From Hydrogenophaga sp. SL48 (GTDB lineage: Bacteria; Pseudomonadota; Gammaproteobacteria; Burkholderiales; Burkholderiaceae_C), in contig NZ_CP063400.1 in NCBI RefSeq assembly GCF_021729865.1, positions 3,596,001 to 3,660,000 of the forward strand: a stretch of 64,000 nucleotides of DNA. Reading direction: 5' to 3'. The translations under genes and the position numbers were made by a program. Below the pieces are notes generated by a model, which did no database searches, was not told the DNA's origin, and saw only the letters and a list, made by a program, of their open reading frames with translations. Of the stretch, positions 1 to 8,096 are shown in pieces (position 1 is the stretch's first letter; every line of letters begins with the position of its first letter).

Positions 1-600
1 TCACGCGCCGTAGGACAGGGCGCCGGCGGGCAGCGGACGGCCCAGGGCGCTGGTCAGCACGGTGAAGTGCATGGTCTCGTCGGCGGCCAGGCGCGCGGCG
101 ACCTTGGCCAGGTCCTTGCTGCCCAGCGAGGGGATCACGCCGAGGTAGGCGTTGGTGGCGCCCAGCTCCAGGCGGGCGGCGAGGTCGAGCACGTCGGCCT
201 GGCTCTTGAGGGCGCCGGCGTTCAGCGCCTTGGCGTACTCGTCGAGCTTCATCTCGGCCACCGGCTTGCCGCCCAGTTTCTGGATGGTGGCGATCAGCGC
301 GTCGCGGTGCGCCTTGTGGTGGCCCTGGAACTGCACCGCGATGTCGAGCACCGGCTTTTGCAGCAGGCCGCTGCCGGCGCCGAGCTGGTAGGCGTTGATG
401 GCTTCGTGCTCCAGGCCGAGCGCCACGTTGAGGATGGACACGTCTTTGGAGACATCGGCGCTCATGCCTTGCGCCAGCACGTCCTTGCCGGCGAGCAGGG
501 CCACGGCCACGGCCGAGAGGGCGCCGCCGCTGCGCATGAAGCCACGGCGCGAGGCGGGGGTGGCGATGAGAGAAGACGAAGGGGTGACGATGTTTGACAT
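1..600 (-). CDS. Tat-exported ferritin-like domain protein
   Basis: 199 residues. A twin-arginine signal lies at residues 18-22 (RRGFM), followed by a hydrophobic stretch and a likely cleavage after the ALA/QG region near residue 45, so the mature protein is probably periplasmic. The mature part is alpha-helical with helix motifs carrying Glu and His (LEHEAINAY, HHKAHRD, DETMHF) typical of ferritin-like (Ferritin_2) domains that bind a di-metal centre. The start at 600 is chosen because it places the Tat motif near the N terminus and has AAGGA about 10 bases upstream; a longer in-frame extension to 927 lacks this logic. The metal and the physiological role are not known. Confidence 0.8.
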   Translation of the reverse strand: MSNIVTPSSSLIATPASRRGFMRSGGALSAVAVALLAGKDVLAQGMSADVSKDVSILNVALGLEHEAINAYQLGAGSGLLQKPVLDIAVQFQGHHKAHRDALIATIQKLGGKPVAEMKLDEYAKALNAGALKSQADVLDLAARLELGATNAYLGVIPSLGSKDLAKVAARLAADETMHFTVLTSALGRPLPAGALSYGA

Positions 601-831
601 GGCGTGGGTCCTTGGAGGTGAGTGAAGTGGGGCGAACAGCCGGTTCATGTTTTGCTGCACCGACGGCCTGGATACGCAGCGGCCCGACGCACTGGATTCA
701 AGAAACCCTCGATCACCAAGGGAATTGACCGCCACTGAATCCGCCGGTGACCGGGCTGCGTAGTGAGTTCGTCGGGTGCGGTGAATGCGCCCGGCCTGTT
801 TCTCCCCACACCGCCCCACCTTCAAATCACC

Positions 832-1782
832 ATGAAACAACCCCACGCCTCCCACCGCCCCACCCCCAAGACCGGCCTGCTGGCGCTGGCCGCTGCCGGG
901 GCCTTGATCGCCGCCGCGCCCGCCCACGCCGACACCGGCAAGCTGCTGCTCACCGGCGGCGTGAGCACCATCGAAGGCGCGGCCGGCGGCGGCCTCTCAC
1001 CCTGGGCCGTGATCGGCAGCCAGGCCACCGGCGGCGAAACCGGTGTCTCGGCCTACGCGAGCCGCGCCGAAACGCAGGACTACGGCCTGAGCGCCTACGG
1101 CGTGGCGGTGGGCATCCACGACCGCGTCGAGCTGTCGGTCGGCCACCAGGACTTCAACACCGGCGTCACCGGCACGCTGCTGGGCCTGCCCGGTCTGCAC
1201 CTGAAACAGAACATCGTTGGCGCCAAGCTCCGAGTGGCCGGCGACGCGATCCTCGACAGCGATTCGCTGATGCCGCAGATCGCCGTGGGCGTGTTGCACA
1301 AGCGCCTCGATTCCAGCGGGCTGGACGCCACGCTGCAGGCGCTGGGCGCCAAGCGCTCGGGCACCGACGTGTACGTGAGCGCGACCAAGCTGTTTCTGGC
1401 CCAGGGCGTGCTGGTGAATGGCACGCTGCGCGCCACCAAGGCCAACCAGGGCGGCCTGCTCGGTCACGGCGCCACGCTGGGCGGTGCCGACAACGGCTAT
1501 CAGTTCATGCCCGAGCTGTCGGTCGCCTACCTGCTGCGCAAGAACCTGGCGGTGGGCGTCGAGTACCGCGCCATGCCCAACAAGCTGAAGAAGGCGGGCG
1601 CCGCCGCCGGCCTGGGCGACGGCCTGCGCGCCGGCGCCTGGAAAGACGTGTTCATCGCCTGGGCGCCGAGCAAAAACGTCTCGCTGACCCTGGCCTACGT
1701 GGACCTGGGCACCGTCGTGCCCGCCACCACCAAGAACAAGAAGCAGACCGGCGCCTACGTCTCGGCCCAGATCGCGTTCTGA
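832..1782 (+). CDS. DUF3034 family exported protein
   Basis: 316 residues. A Sec signal peptide (basic start, hydrophobic run, AAAPAHA cleavage near residue 33) precedes a glycine- and alternating-hydrophobic-rich body (LLLTGGVSTIEG, VAVGIHDRVELSVGH, AYVSAQIAF ending in an aromatic residue), which looks like an outer-membrane beta-barrel. The family is DUF3034 by overall character; no reaction is known. The start at ATG 832 puts the signal peptide first. It leads a co-oriented set with truncated hemoglobin (43 bases on), a cupredoxin-like protein, and a sigma/anti-sigma pair, which suggests an envelope-associated copper, nitric oxide or oxidative stress role by inference. Confidence 0.75.
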   Translation: MKQPHASHRPTPKTGLLALAAAGALIAAAPAHADTGKLLLTGGVSTIEGAAGGGLSPWAVIGSQATGGETGVSAYASRAETQDYGLSAYGVAVGIHDRVELSVGHQDFNTGVTGTLLGLPGLHLKQNIVGAKLRVAGDAILDSDSLMPQIAVGVLHKRLDSSGLDATLQALGAKRSGTDVYVSATKLFLAQGVLVNGTLRATKANQGGLLGHGATLGGADNGYQFMPELSVAYLLRKNLAVGVEYRAMPNKLKKAGAAAGLGDGLRAGAWKDVFIAWAPSKNVSLTLAYVDLGTVVPATTKNKKQTGAYVSAQIAF

Positions 1783-1825
1783 CCCCACCCTTTCATACCG
1801 ACCTCACACCGACCCGATCACGATC

Positions 1826-2320
1826 ATGAAAAAACTCATCGCCCCCATCACCTTTGTCGCCTTCTCCCTGCTGTCCCTCGGCAGCGGCCTCGCCGCCGCA
1901 CAGACCATGAGCCCACCCATGAAGGCCGTCACGCCCGCCTCGGCCTACCCCGTGGCACCCGCCGCCGGCCTGTACCAGGCCTTTGGCGAGCAGGCCGGCA
2001 TCCGCGCCCTGATGGACGACTTCGTGGTGCGCCTGAAGGCCGACGCCCGCATCGGCGAGCAGTTCAAGGACACCAACCTCGCGAACCTCGCCAAGCAGCT
2101 GACCGACCAGGTCTGCCAGCTCTCGGGCGGCCCCTGTGTCTACAAGGGCCCGGACATGAAGGAAGCGCACGCCAGCATGGACATCAACCGGGGCCACTTC
2201 AACGCCCTGGTCGAGGTGCTGCAACAGAGCATGGACGCGCGCGGCATCCCGTTCACGCGCCAGAACCAGCTGCTCGCGCTGCTGGCCCCGATGCACCGCG
2301 ACGTGGTGACGGTGAAATGA
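1826..2320 (+). CDS. Exported group I truncated hemoglobin
   Basis: 164 residues. Residues 1-26 form a Sec signal peptide (MKKLIAPITF..., AAAQ), so unlike most truncated globins this one is probably periplasmic. The globin part begins near residue 50 (LYQAFGEQAGIRALMDDF), and His115 in KEAHASMDI is the expected proximal heme ligand (F8), followed by the usual GHFNALVEVL helix. Truncated hemoglobins bind O2 or NO and often act in NO dioxygenation or redox sensing. Two Cys (97 and 104) bracket a GG loop and could form a disulfide in the periplasm. It sits between DUF3034 and a cupredoxin-like gene in one apparent operon. Confidence 0.85.
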   Translation: MKKLIAPITFVAFSLLSLGSGLAAAQTMSPPMKAVTPASAYPVAPAAGLYQAFGEQAGIRALMDDFVVRLKADARIGEQFKDTNLANLAKQLTDQVCQLSGGPCVYKGPDMKEAHASMDINRGHFNALVEVLQQSMDARGIPFTRQNQLLALLAPMHRDVVTVK

Positions 2321-2403
2321 GCCCCCACGCTCCGCCGCTGCGCGGGTCGCTGCCCCAGGACTGGGAGGGGCCCCGGTCCATGCCGAGTCCAGGGGCTGAT
2401 CCG

Positions 2404-2422
2404 GCTTGGGGCGGCCCGGCGC
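2404..2422 (+). repeat. Short intergenic repeat, copy 1
   Basis: GCTTGGGGCGGCCCGGCGC occurs here, just upstream of the cupredoxin-like gene, and again identically at 18820-18838 beside the IS110 element. It resembles the GC-rich dispersed intergenic repeats common in Comamonadaceae chromosomes. Confidence 0.6.
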
Positions 2423-2457
2423 CGGATCGCTTGAGCGCCCGCGCCCGCTTCGCTTCG

Positions 2458-3102
2458 ATGCGCACCGCGCTGGCCATCGCCGCCGCCCTGTGCGGCACGC
2501 TGGCCCAGGCGGCCACGCTGCAGGTCACCGTGCTGGCGCGCGACGGCCAGCCGCTGGCCGACGCCGTGGTGCTGCTCGAACCCACTGCGGGCGCGGCCCC
2601 GAAAACGCCGGCGCCCGTGACCGCCGCGATCCAGCAGCAGAAGATGCAGTTTCTGCCCGCCGTGAGCGTGGTGCCGGTGGGCTCGAAGCTGAAGTTCAGC
2701 AACCTCGACGGCTGGGAGCACCACGTGCGCGGCGGCCCGGCCGGGCTGGCCGCGTTCACATCCAGCGGCAAGGCCGGCTTCGAGCTGCGGCTGGACGGCC
2801 GCGAAGAAGGCAAGCCGCCGGCCAGCGCCGAGGTCACGGTGGGCCAGGCCGGGCCGATCCAGCTGGGCTGCCACATCCACGGCTCCATGCGCGGATACGT
2901 CTATGTGACCGACAGCCCCTGGGCCGTGAAGACCGGTCCCGACGGTGTGGCGATGTTGCCCGACGTGCCCGAAGGCGCCGCGCGACTGCGCATCTGGCAC
3001 CCGGAGCAGCTGGTCGAGGCCGCCGCCACGCCGGTCACGGTCACGCAGGTCACCGCGCTCAACGTGCCGACCCAGGTGCAACCGCGCAAACGGCGGCCGT
3101 GA
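2458..3102 (+). CDS. Cupredoxin-like exported protein (often called methylamine utilization protein)
   Basis: 214 residues from the ATG at 2458, chosen because it begins a clean signal peptide (MRTALAIAAALCGTLAQA); an earlier in-frame ATG at 2317 overlaps the hemoglobin stop but gives a non-hydrophobic, repeat-derived N terminus. The body has plastocyanin-type features: FSNLDGWEHHVRG near residues 79-91 and LGCHIHGSMRG near 137-147, which supply His, Cys, His and Met as plausible type 1 copper ligands. A C-terminal beta domain (LPDVPEGAARLRIWHP) resembles carboxypeptidase-regulatory-like modules. Likely periplasmic. The methylamine label for this family is historical; no methylamine genes are nearby. 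Confidence 0.7.
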   Translation: MRTALAIAAALCGTLAQAATLQVTVLARDGQPLADAVVLLEPTAGAAPKTPAPVTAAIQQQKMQFLPAVSVVPVGSKLKFSNLDGWEHHVRGGPAGLAAFTSSGKAGFELRLDGREEGKPPASAEVTVGQAGPIQLGCHIHGSMRGYVYVTDSPWAVKTGPDGVAMLPDVPEGAARLRIWHPEQLVEAAATPVTVTQVTALNVPTQVQPRKRRP

Positions 3103-3170
3103 TGGGCAGCGTGCACCCCCTGGGAAGCCCGCGCCCGGCCCCGGTTTTGGCACTGGCCCACAATGCCGGC

Positions 3171-3740
3171 ATGGCAGAACAACCCGACGACATCCTGATG
3201 ACCCTGATCGACCGCGTTGCCCAGCGCGACGAGCTCGCCCTCAAAGCGCTCTACGACCTGACCTCGGGCAAGCTCTACGGGCTGGCGCTGCGGGTGCTCG
3301 GCAAAAACGAGTGGGCCGAAGATGCGCTGCAAGACACCTTTCTGCAGGTCTGGCGCACCGCGCCCGACTACCGCGCCAGTCTGAGCCCGCCCATGGCCTG
3401 GCTGGGCCTGATCGTGCGCAGCCGCTCGCTCGACCTGCTGCGCCGCCGCAAGGCCGACCGCGAGCACCTGCGCGACGAGATCGACGACATGGCCGACACC
3501 CTCGCGGGCGACTCGCCCAACCCCATGGACACCAGCCTCGCCAGCCAGCAGGCCTGGGCGCTGCACCAGTGCCTGGGGCGGCTGGAGAACAAGCAGCGCG
3601 AGGTGGTGAGCCTGGCCTACCTGCGCGACCTGAGCCACGGCGAGCTGTCCGAACAGCTCAAGCTGCCGCTGGGCACGGTCAAGACCTGGATACGGCGCGG
3701 GCTGGACCAGCTGCGCATCTGCATGGGACGGTACGCATGA
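3171..3740 (+). CDS. ECF-type sigma-70 family RNA polymerase sigma factor
   Basis: 189 residues. Region 2 is visible (LYGLALRVLGKNEWAEDALQD then TFLQVWR) and region 4 at the C terminus (LPLGTVKTWIRRGLDQLR) has the helix-turn-helix used for -35 recognition; there is no region 1.1 or 3, so it is a group 4 (ECF) factor. The start at 3171 (MAEQPDD) fits the usual length; an upstream in-frame codon at 3102 would add 23 residues of low-complexity sequence. Its partner is most likely the RskA-type anti-sigma at 3918, separated by an intergenic repeat. Together they probably control the preceding export genes, by analogy with SigK/RskA-type pairs. Confidence 0.9.
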   Translation: MAEQPDDILMTLIDRVAQRDELALKALYDLTSGKLYGLALRVLGKNEWAEDALQDTFLQVWRTAPDYRASLSPPMAWLGLIVRSRSLDLLRRRKADREHLRDEIDDMADTLAGDSPNPMDTSLASQQAWALHQCLGRLENKQREVVSLAYLRDLSHGELSEQLKLPLGTVKTWIRRGLDQLRICMGRYA

Positions 3741-3769
3741 ACACCCCCCGCGCCGCTTCGCCCGCTATG

Positions 3770-3862
3770 GAACACCCCCTGCGCCGCTTCGCGTCACCCC
3801 CCTCAAGGGGGGCGGCACCTGAGGCCCGGCAAAGCCGGTTCCTCGGTGCCCCTGGGTGGCGC
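3770..3862 (+). repeat. Comamonadaceae-type intergenic repeat between sigma and anti-sigma genes
   Basis: GC-rich segment with a self-complementary block around 3797-3816 (CACCCCCCTCAAGGGGGGCG) and a GGCCCGGCAAAGCCGG hairpin. The same order of blocks recurs in reverse orientation at about 10065-10140, including the identical GGCCCGGCAAAGCCGG. The open frame beginning at 3737 runs through it and is not a gene. Confidence 0.65.
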
Positions 3863-3917
3863 TGCTTCATTCGGTGCGGCTGGTGCTTCGGCGCCTTGAA
3901 AAACTGAAGCCTCTCCT

Positions 3918-4694
3918 ATGAAATTGACCCAACACCCTGAGCTGCTGGACCGTCTGGCCAGCGCCTACGCCATCGGCACACTGCGCGGCGGTGCGCGCCG
4001 CCGTTTTGAAACCCTGGCCCGCGAGCAGGCGCCCGTGCGGGCGGCCGCGCTGGTGTGGCAAAGCCGCGTGGCCAGCATGACCGAGCTGCAGACGTCCGCG
4101 GAGCCCTCTCCCGCCGTCTGGACCCGCATCCACAACCTCATCGTGGCGGAGCGCGAGCAGACCGCCATGGCGGCGGCGCGCAGCGCCAAAGCCGCGCCGT
4201 CTGGCGGCTGGTTCCGCAGCCTGGCGCTGTGGCGTGGCGCGGCCGGTGCGGGCGCGCTGGCGACCGTGCTCGCCGTGGTCACCGCCGTGGGCCTGCGCGA
4301 CGACCTGGGCGCGCAGATCGGCGAGCTGCAAGCGGCGCTGAGCGCACAGCCGCAGATCGAATACGTGGCCGTGCTCAACGACGAGCAGGCCAGCGCCTCG
4401 ATGCTGGTGACCTTTGACCCGAAGAACAAGAAGCTGACGCTGCAGCGCGTGGGCGGCTACCAGGAGGCGTCCGACAAGTCGCTGCAGCTCTGGGCCCTGC
4501 CCCCGGGCGCCGCGCCGCGCTCGCTCGGCGTGCTGAGCCAGGAGAAGCTGCTGCAGCTCGCCGCCGACCAGCGCGATGTGAATGAAGTGCCGGCGCTGGC
4601 GATCAGCCTGGAGCCCAAGGGCGGCGTGCCGAGCGAAACCGGGCCGACCGGGCCGGTGCTGTTCAAGGGCGCGCTCATTCAGAAAATGCTCTGA
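3918..4694 (+). CDS. Anti-sigma factor, RskA family
   Basis: 258 residues. The N-terminal 70 residues form a helical zinc-less anti-sigma-like domain (LLDRLASAYAIGTLRGGARRRF), followed by a single transmembrane segment near residues 105-127 (GAAGAGALATVLAVVTAVGL) and a periplasmic C-terminal domain ending in the RskA pattern (LQLWALPPGAAPRSLGVL, PALAISLEPKGG, GPVLFKGALI). It should hold the ECF sigma factor (3171-3740) at the membrane until a periplasmic signal acts. Given the exported hemoglobin and copper-type proteins upstream, the signal may be redox or metal related; this is inference. Confidence 0.85.
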   Translation: MKLTQHPELLDRLASAYAIGTLRGGARRRFETLAREQAPVRAAALVWQSRVASMTELQTSAEPSPAVWTRIHNLIVAEREQTAMAAARSAKAAPSGGWFRSLALWRGAAGAGALATVLAVVTAVGLRDDLGAQIGELQAALSAQPQIEYVAVLNDEQASASMLVTFDPKNKKLTLQRVGGYQEASDKSLQLWALPPGAAPRSLGVLSQEKLLQLAADQRDVNEVPALAISLEPKGGVPSETGPTGPVLFKGALIQKML

Positions 4695-4707
4695 ACGCGC
4701 TGCGCGG

Positions 4708-5556
4708 CTACTGCCGCGCCATGCGCACGTTCGCCGGCGGCAGCTGCGGGTGGCTGCTGCGCCAGGGGTTGATGTCGAGGCCGCCTCGGCGCGTGTAGCG
4801 CGCATAGACCATCAGCCTGTCGGGCTTGCAGCGCGCCATGATGTCCATGTAGATGCGCTCGACGCACTGCTCGTGGAATTCGTTGTGGTTGCGGAAACTC
4901 ACGATGTACTGCAGCAGGCCGGCCTGGTGAATCTGCGGCCCGCTGTAGCGGATCTGCACGCTGCCCCAGTCGGGCTGGCCGGTGACCAGGCAGTTGCTCT
5001 TGAGCAGGTCGCTCACCAGGGTTTCTTCCACCGGTTTCTCGTCCAGCGCGGCGCTCAGCAGCTCGGGGGCGGGCTGGTAGCGGTCGCATTCCACGTCGAG
5101 CCGGTCGATCGACAGCCCTTCGAGCTCCTTGACCGGTTCACAGTCGAACAGCTCGGGCAGCAGCAGGCGCACGCCGGCGCCGGCCTTCACCGGGCCGCCG
5201 CTCCAGATGGCCGCGCTCACGTCGCCGCGGATGCGCTCTCGCACAGCGTCGGCGCTCTCCATCCGGGTGTTGTTGAAGCTGTTGAGGTAGAGCTTGAACG
5301 ACTTGCTCTCGACGATGTGCGTGCTCTCGCAGGGGATCGTGATGTGGGCAATCGCCACTTGCGGCTTGCCCTTCAGGTTGAGCCAGCTCAGCTCGAACGC
5401 GGTCCAGAGGTCGGCGCCCAGAAACGGCACGCTGCCGGTGATGCCGATCTCGCTGCGTTTGGGTTCGCGCGGCAGCGGGAACAGCAGCGAGGGGTCGTAC
5501 TGGTCGGCATAGGCCGAGGGCTTGCCCAGAGGGGAATGGTCGGGAGTCATGTTCAC
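4708..5556 (-). CDS. queF: NADPH-dependent 7-cyano-7-deazaguanine reductase
   Basis: 282 residues from a GTG start at 5556 (an ATG two codons on, at 5550, is also possible), the same length as the long two-domain E. coli QueF. It reduces preQ0 to preQ1 in queuosine tRNA modification. Visible are the QueF motif [13 protein letters not shown] near residues 91-103 and the catalytic pair in [10 protein letters not shown], where Cys forms the thioimide and Asp seven residues later donates a proton. No other queuosine genes are adjacent. It lies 77 bases downstream of the dioxygenase gene on the same strand. Confidence 0.95.
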   Translation of the reverse strand: MNMTPDHSPLGKPSAYADQYDPSLLFPLPREPKRSEIGITGSVPFLGADLWTAFELSWLNLKGKPQVAIAHITIPCESTHIVESKSFKLYLNSFNNTRMESADAVRERIRGDVSAAIWSGGPVKAGAGVRLLLPELFDCEPVKELEGLSIDRLDVECDRYQPAPELLSAALDEKPVEETLVSDLLKSNCLVTGQPDWGSVQIRYSGPQIHQAGLLQYIVSFRNHNEFHEQCVERIYMDIMARCKPDRLMVYARYTRRGGLDINPWRSSHPQLPPANVRMARQ

Positions 5557-5633
5557 GGGTTCGGTGTCTCGGCGGTCGGCGGTGGGCGGTGGGGGAACAG
5601 GGGGTCAGGGAGGGGATTCGGCCGGGGGCGAGC

Positions 5634-6512
5634 TCATTCAAAAACCCGTTCGCGCAACCACTTGGTGGCCACCCACTTTTCGCCTTCGAGCACGGGCGCA
5701 CCGCCGTGCAGGCTCATGGTGCCGGGGTGCGGCCGGTTGTAGCTGAAGAACACCGCGCTGCCACGCACGGGCGCCACCTCCAGCCCCACGTCGGGGAAGG
5801 TGGTGCCGCCGCCACGCGCCGGCTCGTTGAGGTACATCACGACCGTGCCCACGCGCTGGCCGCCGCGCTTGAGGATGGTCGGCGTGCCAGGCTCGGCCGG
5901 GTCGAAGTAGTCGTAGTGCGGCTTGTACTCGGCGCCCACCTGGTAGTTGAGCACCTGGATGCCCTCGCCGTTCTCGACCGGCCAATGCACCAGGTGCGCG
6001 ATGCGCGCCTCGATGCGCCGGATCAGCTCGCTCTCGCCGCGGTTGAAAAACATGCCGTTGCTCGTTCGGTCGGGGTTCATCTCCTCGCCACCGGTGGCGG
6101 TCTGCACCGTGAGCGAGCGCGCCAGCCGCGGGCGCGCGGCCGCGATCAGGCCGTCGCACTCTTCGTCGCTCAGCAAGCCACCGAGCACCACCACGCGCGG
6201 CTGGCTCATCGACACCACCACATTGACCAGGCGGTCGCCCGCATCGATGCGGCGCGGTGAGCCCGCGAGCACCAGATCGGGCACCTTCACCCCTACCGCA
6301 CCGCGCACGGCCGTGGCGGGCGCAGGGCTCACCGCCCGGCCCGCGCCCAGTTGCTGCAGGTGGTCGCGCAGCGTCTGCTCCAACGCGGCCTCGGCCACGT
6401 CGGGCCGCCAGCCGGCCTGCACCATCGAGGCCAGCACGGCCTCGGGCAGGCAGCCGGCCGACGACTGCTCGATGATCCACTGGCGCAACTCGGGCGTGAC
6501 GGTCTGGGTCAT
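5634..6512 (-). CDS. Prolyl 4-hydroxylase-like 2-oxoglutarate/Fe(II) dioxygenase
   Basis: 292 residues. The N-terminal 50 residues form a small helical domain (LRQWIIEQSSAGCLPEAVL), then a linker and a double-stranded beta-helix dioxygenase domain. The Fe ligands are visible as HYD (KPHYDYF) and the distal His in MSLHGG, with the 2-oxoglutarate-binding Lys in GEKWVATKW. This is the P4Hc architecture; bacterial members hydroxylate proline in protein or peptide substrates, but the target here is unknown. Its ATG overlaps the yaaA stop by four bases (ATGA), so the two are probably translationally coupled. Confidence 0.88.
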   Translation of the reverse strand: MTQTVTPELRQWIIEQSSAGCLPEAVLASMVQAGWRPDVAEAALEQTLRDHLQQLGAGRAVSPAPATAVRGAVGVKVPDLVLAGSPRRIDAGDRLVNVVVSMSQPRVVVLGGLLSDEECDGLIAAARPRLARSLTVQTATGGEEMNPDRTSNGMFFNRGESELIRRIEARIAHLVHWPVENGEGIQVLNYQVGAEYKPHYDYFDPAEPGTPTILKRGGQRVGTVVMYLNEPARGGGTTFPDVGLEVAPVRGSAVFFSYNRPHPGTMSLHGGAPVLEGEKWVATKWLRERVFE

Positions 6513-7303
6513 GGCACTGTGACTCCTGCGGGTTTTTGCTCACGGCGGAACACCAGCCGGTCGGGATCGGACACGGCGGGCACGTAACGGTAGCCCTCCA
6601 GGTCAAAGCCCTGGAGCTGCTCAGGTGTCGCGGCGCGCTGCTGCAGCGCGTAACGCACCATCAGACCGCGCGCGCGCTTGGCGAAGAAGCTGACGATCTT
6701 GTAGGCATCGCCCTTGCGCTCCTCGAACACACAGGTCACCACGCGCGGCTTCAGCGCCTGGCGGTCCACCACCTTGAAATACTCGTCGCTCGCGAGGTTG
6801 ATCACCACCGGGCTCTTGTCGGCCCGGGCGCGCTGGTTCAGGTAGTCGGCGATCTGGCTGCCCCAGAAACGGTAGAGGTTGCTGCCCTTCTCTGTCTGCA
6901 GCCGCGTGCCCATCTCCAGCCGGTAGGGCTGCATGCGGTCCAGCGGGCGCAACACGCCGTAGAGCCCGCTCAGGATGCACAGGTGCTGCTGCAGCCAGCC
7001 CAGCTGTTCTTCGCTCAGGGTCTTCGCGTCCAGGCCGCCGTACACGTCGCCGTCAAACGCGAGCACCGACTGCTTCGAGTTCTTGGCGGTGAACTTCGGT
7101 TGCCAGGCCTGGTAACGGGCGACGTTGAGCCCCGCGAGCTGATCGGACAAATCCATCAACGCAGACACCTGCAGCGGCGTCTTCTCACGCAACACGGCGA
7201 TCAGCGCCGCCGCCTGCTCGACGAACAGCGGCTGGGTGTGGGTCTTGGTGTGGGCCGGCGTCTCGAAGTCGAGGGCTTTGGCGGGGGACAATAGAAACAA
7301 CAT
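6509..7303 (-). CDS. yaaA: Peroxide stress protein YaaA
   Basis: 264 residues, the usual length for the YaaA/DUF328 family, starting MLFLLSPAKALDFETP, which aligns directly with E. coli YaaA (MLILISPAKTLD). YaaA binds DNA and limits intracellular free iron during peroxide stress. Other family blocks visible are YGVLRPLD, NLASDEYFKVVD and GLMVRYAL. It is head-to-head with truC, and the two ATGs share the same CATG tetranucleotide at 7301-7304, so each promoter must lie inside the other gene. It is followed directly by the overlapping dioxygenase gene. Confidence 0.95.
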   Translation of the reverse strand: MLFLLSPAKALDFETPAHTKTHTQPLFVEQAAALIAVLREKTPLQVSALMDLSDQLAGLNVARYQAWQPKFTAKNSKQSVLAFDGDVYGGLDAKTLSEEQLGWLQQHLCILSGLYGVLRPLDRMQPYRLEMGTRLQTEKGSNLYRFWGSQIADYLNQRARADKSPVVINLASDEYFKVVDRQALKPRVVTCVFEERKGDAYKIVSFFAKRARGLMVRYALQQRAATPEQLQGFDLEGYRYVPAVSDPDRLVFRREQKPAGVTVP

Positions 7304-8096
7304 GCTGGAAATCCTGTATCGGGACGATTATCTTGCAGCCGTGCACAAACCCCCGGGTCTGCTGGTGCATCGCACCGGCCTCGACGCGGGCGAGACCCGC
7401 TTTGCGGTGCAAATGCTGCGCGACCAGGTCGGCCAGCCCGTCTGGCCGGTGCACCGGCTGGACAAAGGCACCAGCGGCGTGCTGCTGTTCGCGCTGGACG
7501 CGGGCACCGCGAGCGCGCTGGGCAAGGCGTTTGAAAGCGGCGAAGGGTTGCGCAAAACCTACCACGCCATGGTGCGCGGCTGGCCGGCCGACGAAGGCCT
7601 GATCGATCATCCGCTGAAACGCATGCCCGACGACATGCGGTCTCAACGCGAAGAGCTGCAGTACGCGCAGACACGGTACCGCACGCTGGAGCGATGCACG
7701 CTGCCGCTGGCATTCAGCGGCTTCGAGACCTTGCGCTGTGCGCTGGTGGAACTGCAACCGCTGACCGGCCGGCGCCACCAGTTGCGGCGGCACATGAAAC
7801 ACATATCGCACCCGATCATTGGGGATTCGACCCACGGCAAAGGGCCGTTGAACCGGGCGGTGGCAGCGTGGCTGGGGGTGCAGCGGATGTGGCTGCATGC
7901 GGGGGCGCTGACGGTGTCCCACCCGCACACCGGCCGGCCCTTGTGCATCGAAGCGCCCACCAGCCCCGACTGGGGCCGCTGGGGATGCCTCCCCCAGACC
8001 GAGGTGTCTACTTCAGATCACCAGCCAGACTCGCCAGCGTCTCCGGCCCAATCTGCACGTGCGCCGGGTAGTGGGTGTGATCGCAGCCCAGCTTGA
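7302..8096 (+). CDS. truC: tRNA pseudouridine(65) synthase TruC
   Basis: 264 residues of an RluA-superfamily pseudouridine synthase. The start MLEILYRDDYLAAVHKP matches E. coli TruC (MLEILYQDEWLVAVNKP), and the catalytic Asp54 lies in HRLDKGTSGVLL. The later family block GRRHQLRRHMKHISHPIIGD is also present. It modifies U65 in the T-arm of tRNA. The last 29 residues run on into the tail of the convergent DUF3501 gene for 89 bases and look unlike the family; the functional core ends near PTSPDWGRWG. The start codon overlaps that of divergent yaaA. Confidence 0.93.
   Translation: MLEILYRDDYLAAVHKPPGLLVHRTGLDAGETRFAVQMLRDQVGQPVWPVHRLDKGTSGVLLFALDAGTASALGKAFESGEGLRKTYHAMVRGWPADEGLIDHPLKRMPDDMRSQREELQYAQTRYRTLERCTLPLAFSGFETLRCALVELQPLTGRRHQLRRHMKHISHPIIGDSTHGKGPLNRAVAAWLGVQRMWLHAGALTVSHPHTGRPLCIEAPTSPDWGRWGCLPQTEVSTSDHQPDSPASPAQSARAPGSGCDRSPA

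Noticed and set aside
2317..2457. Longer start for the cupredoxin-like gene overlapping the hemoglobin stop
   Set aside because: Adds 47 residues from an intergenic repeat before an obvious signal peptide; 2458 is preferred.
3737..3907. Short frame overlapping the sigma factor stop by ATGA
   Set aside because: It translates the dispersed repeat only; no ribosome site-driven or protein-like content.
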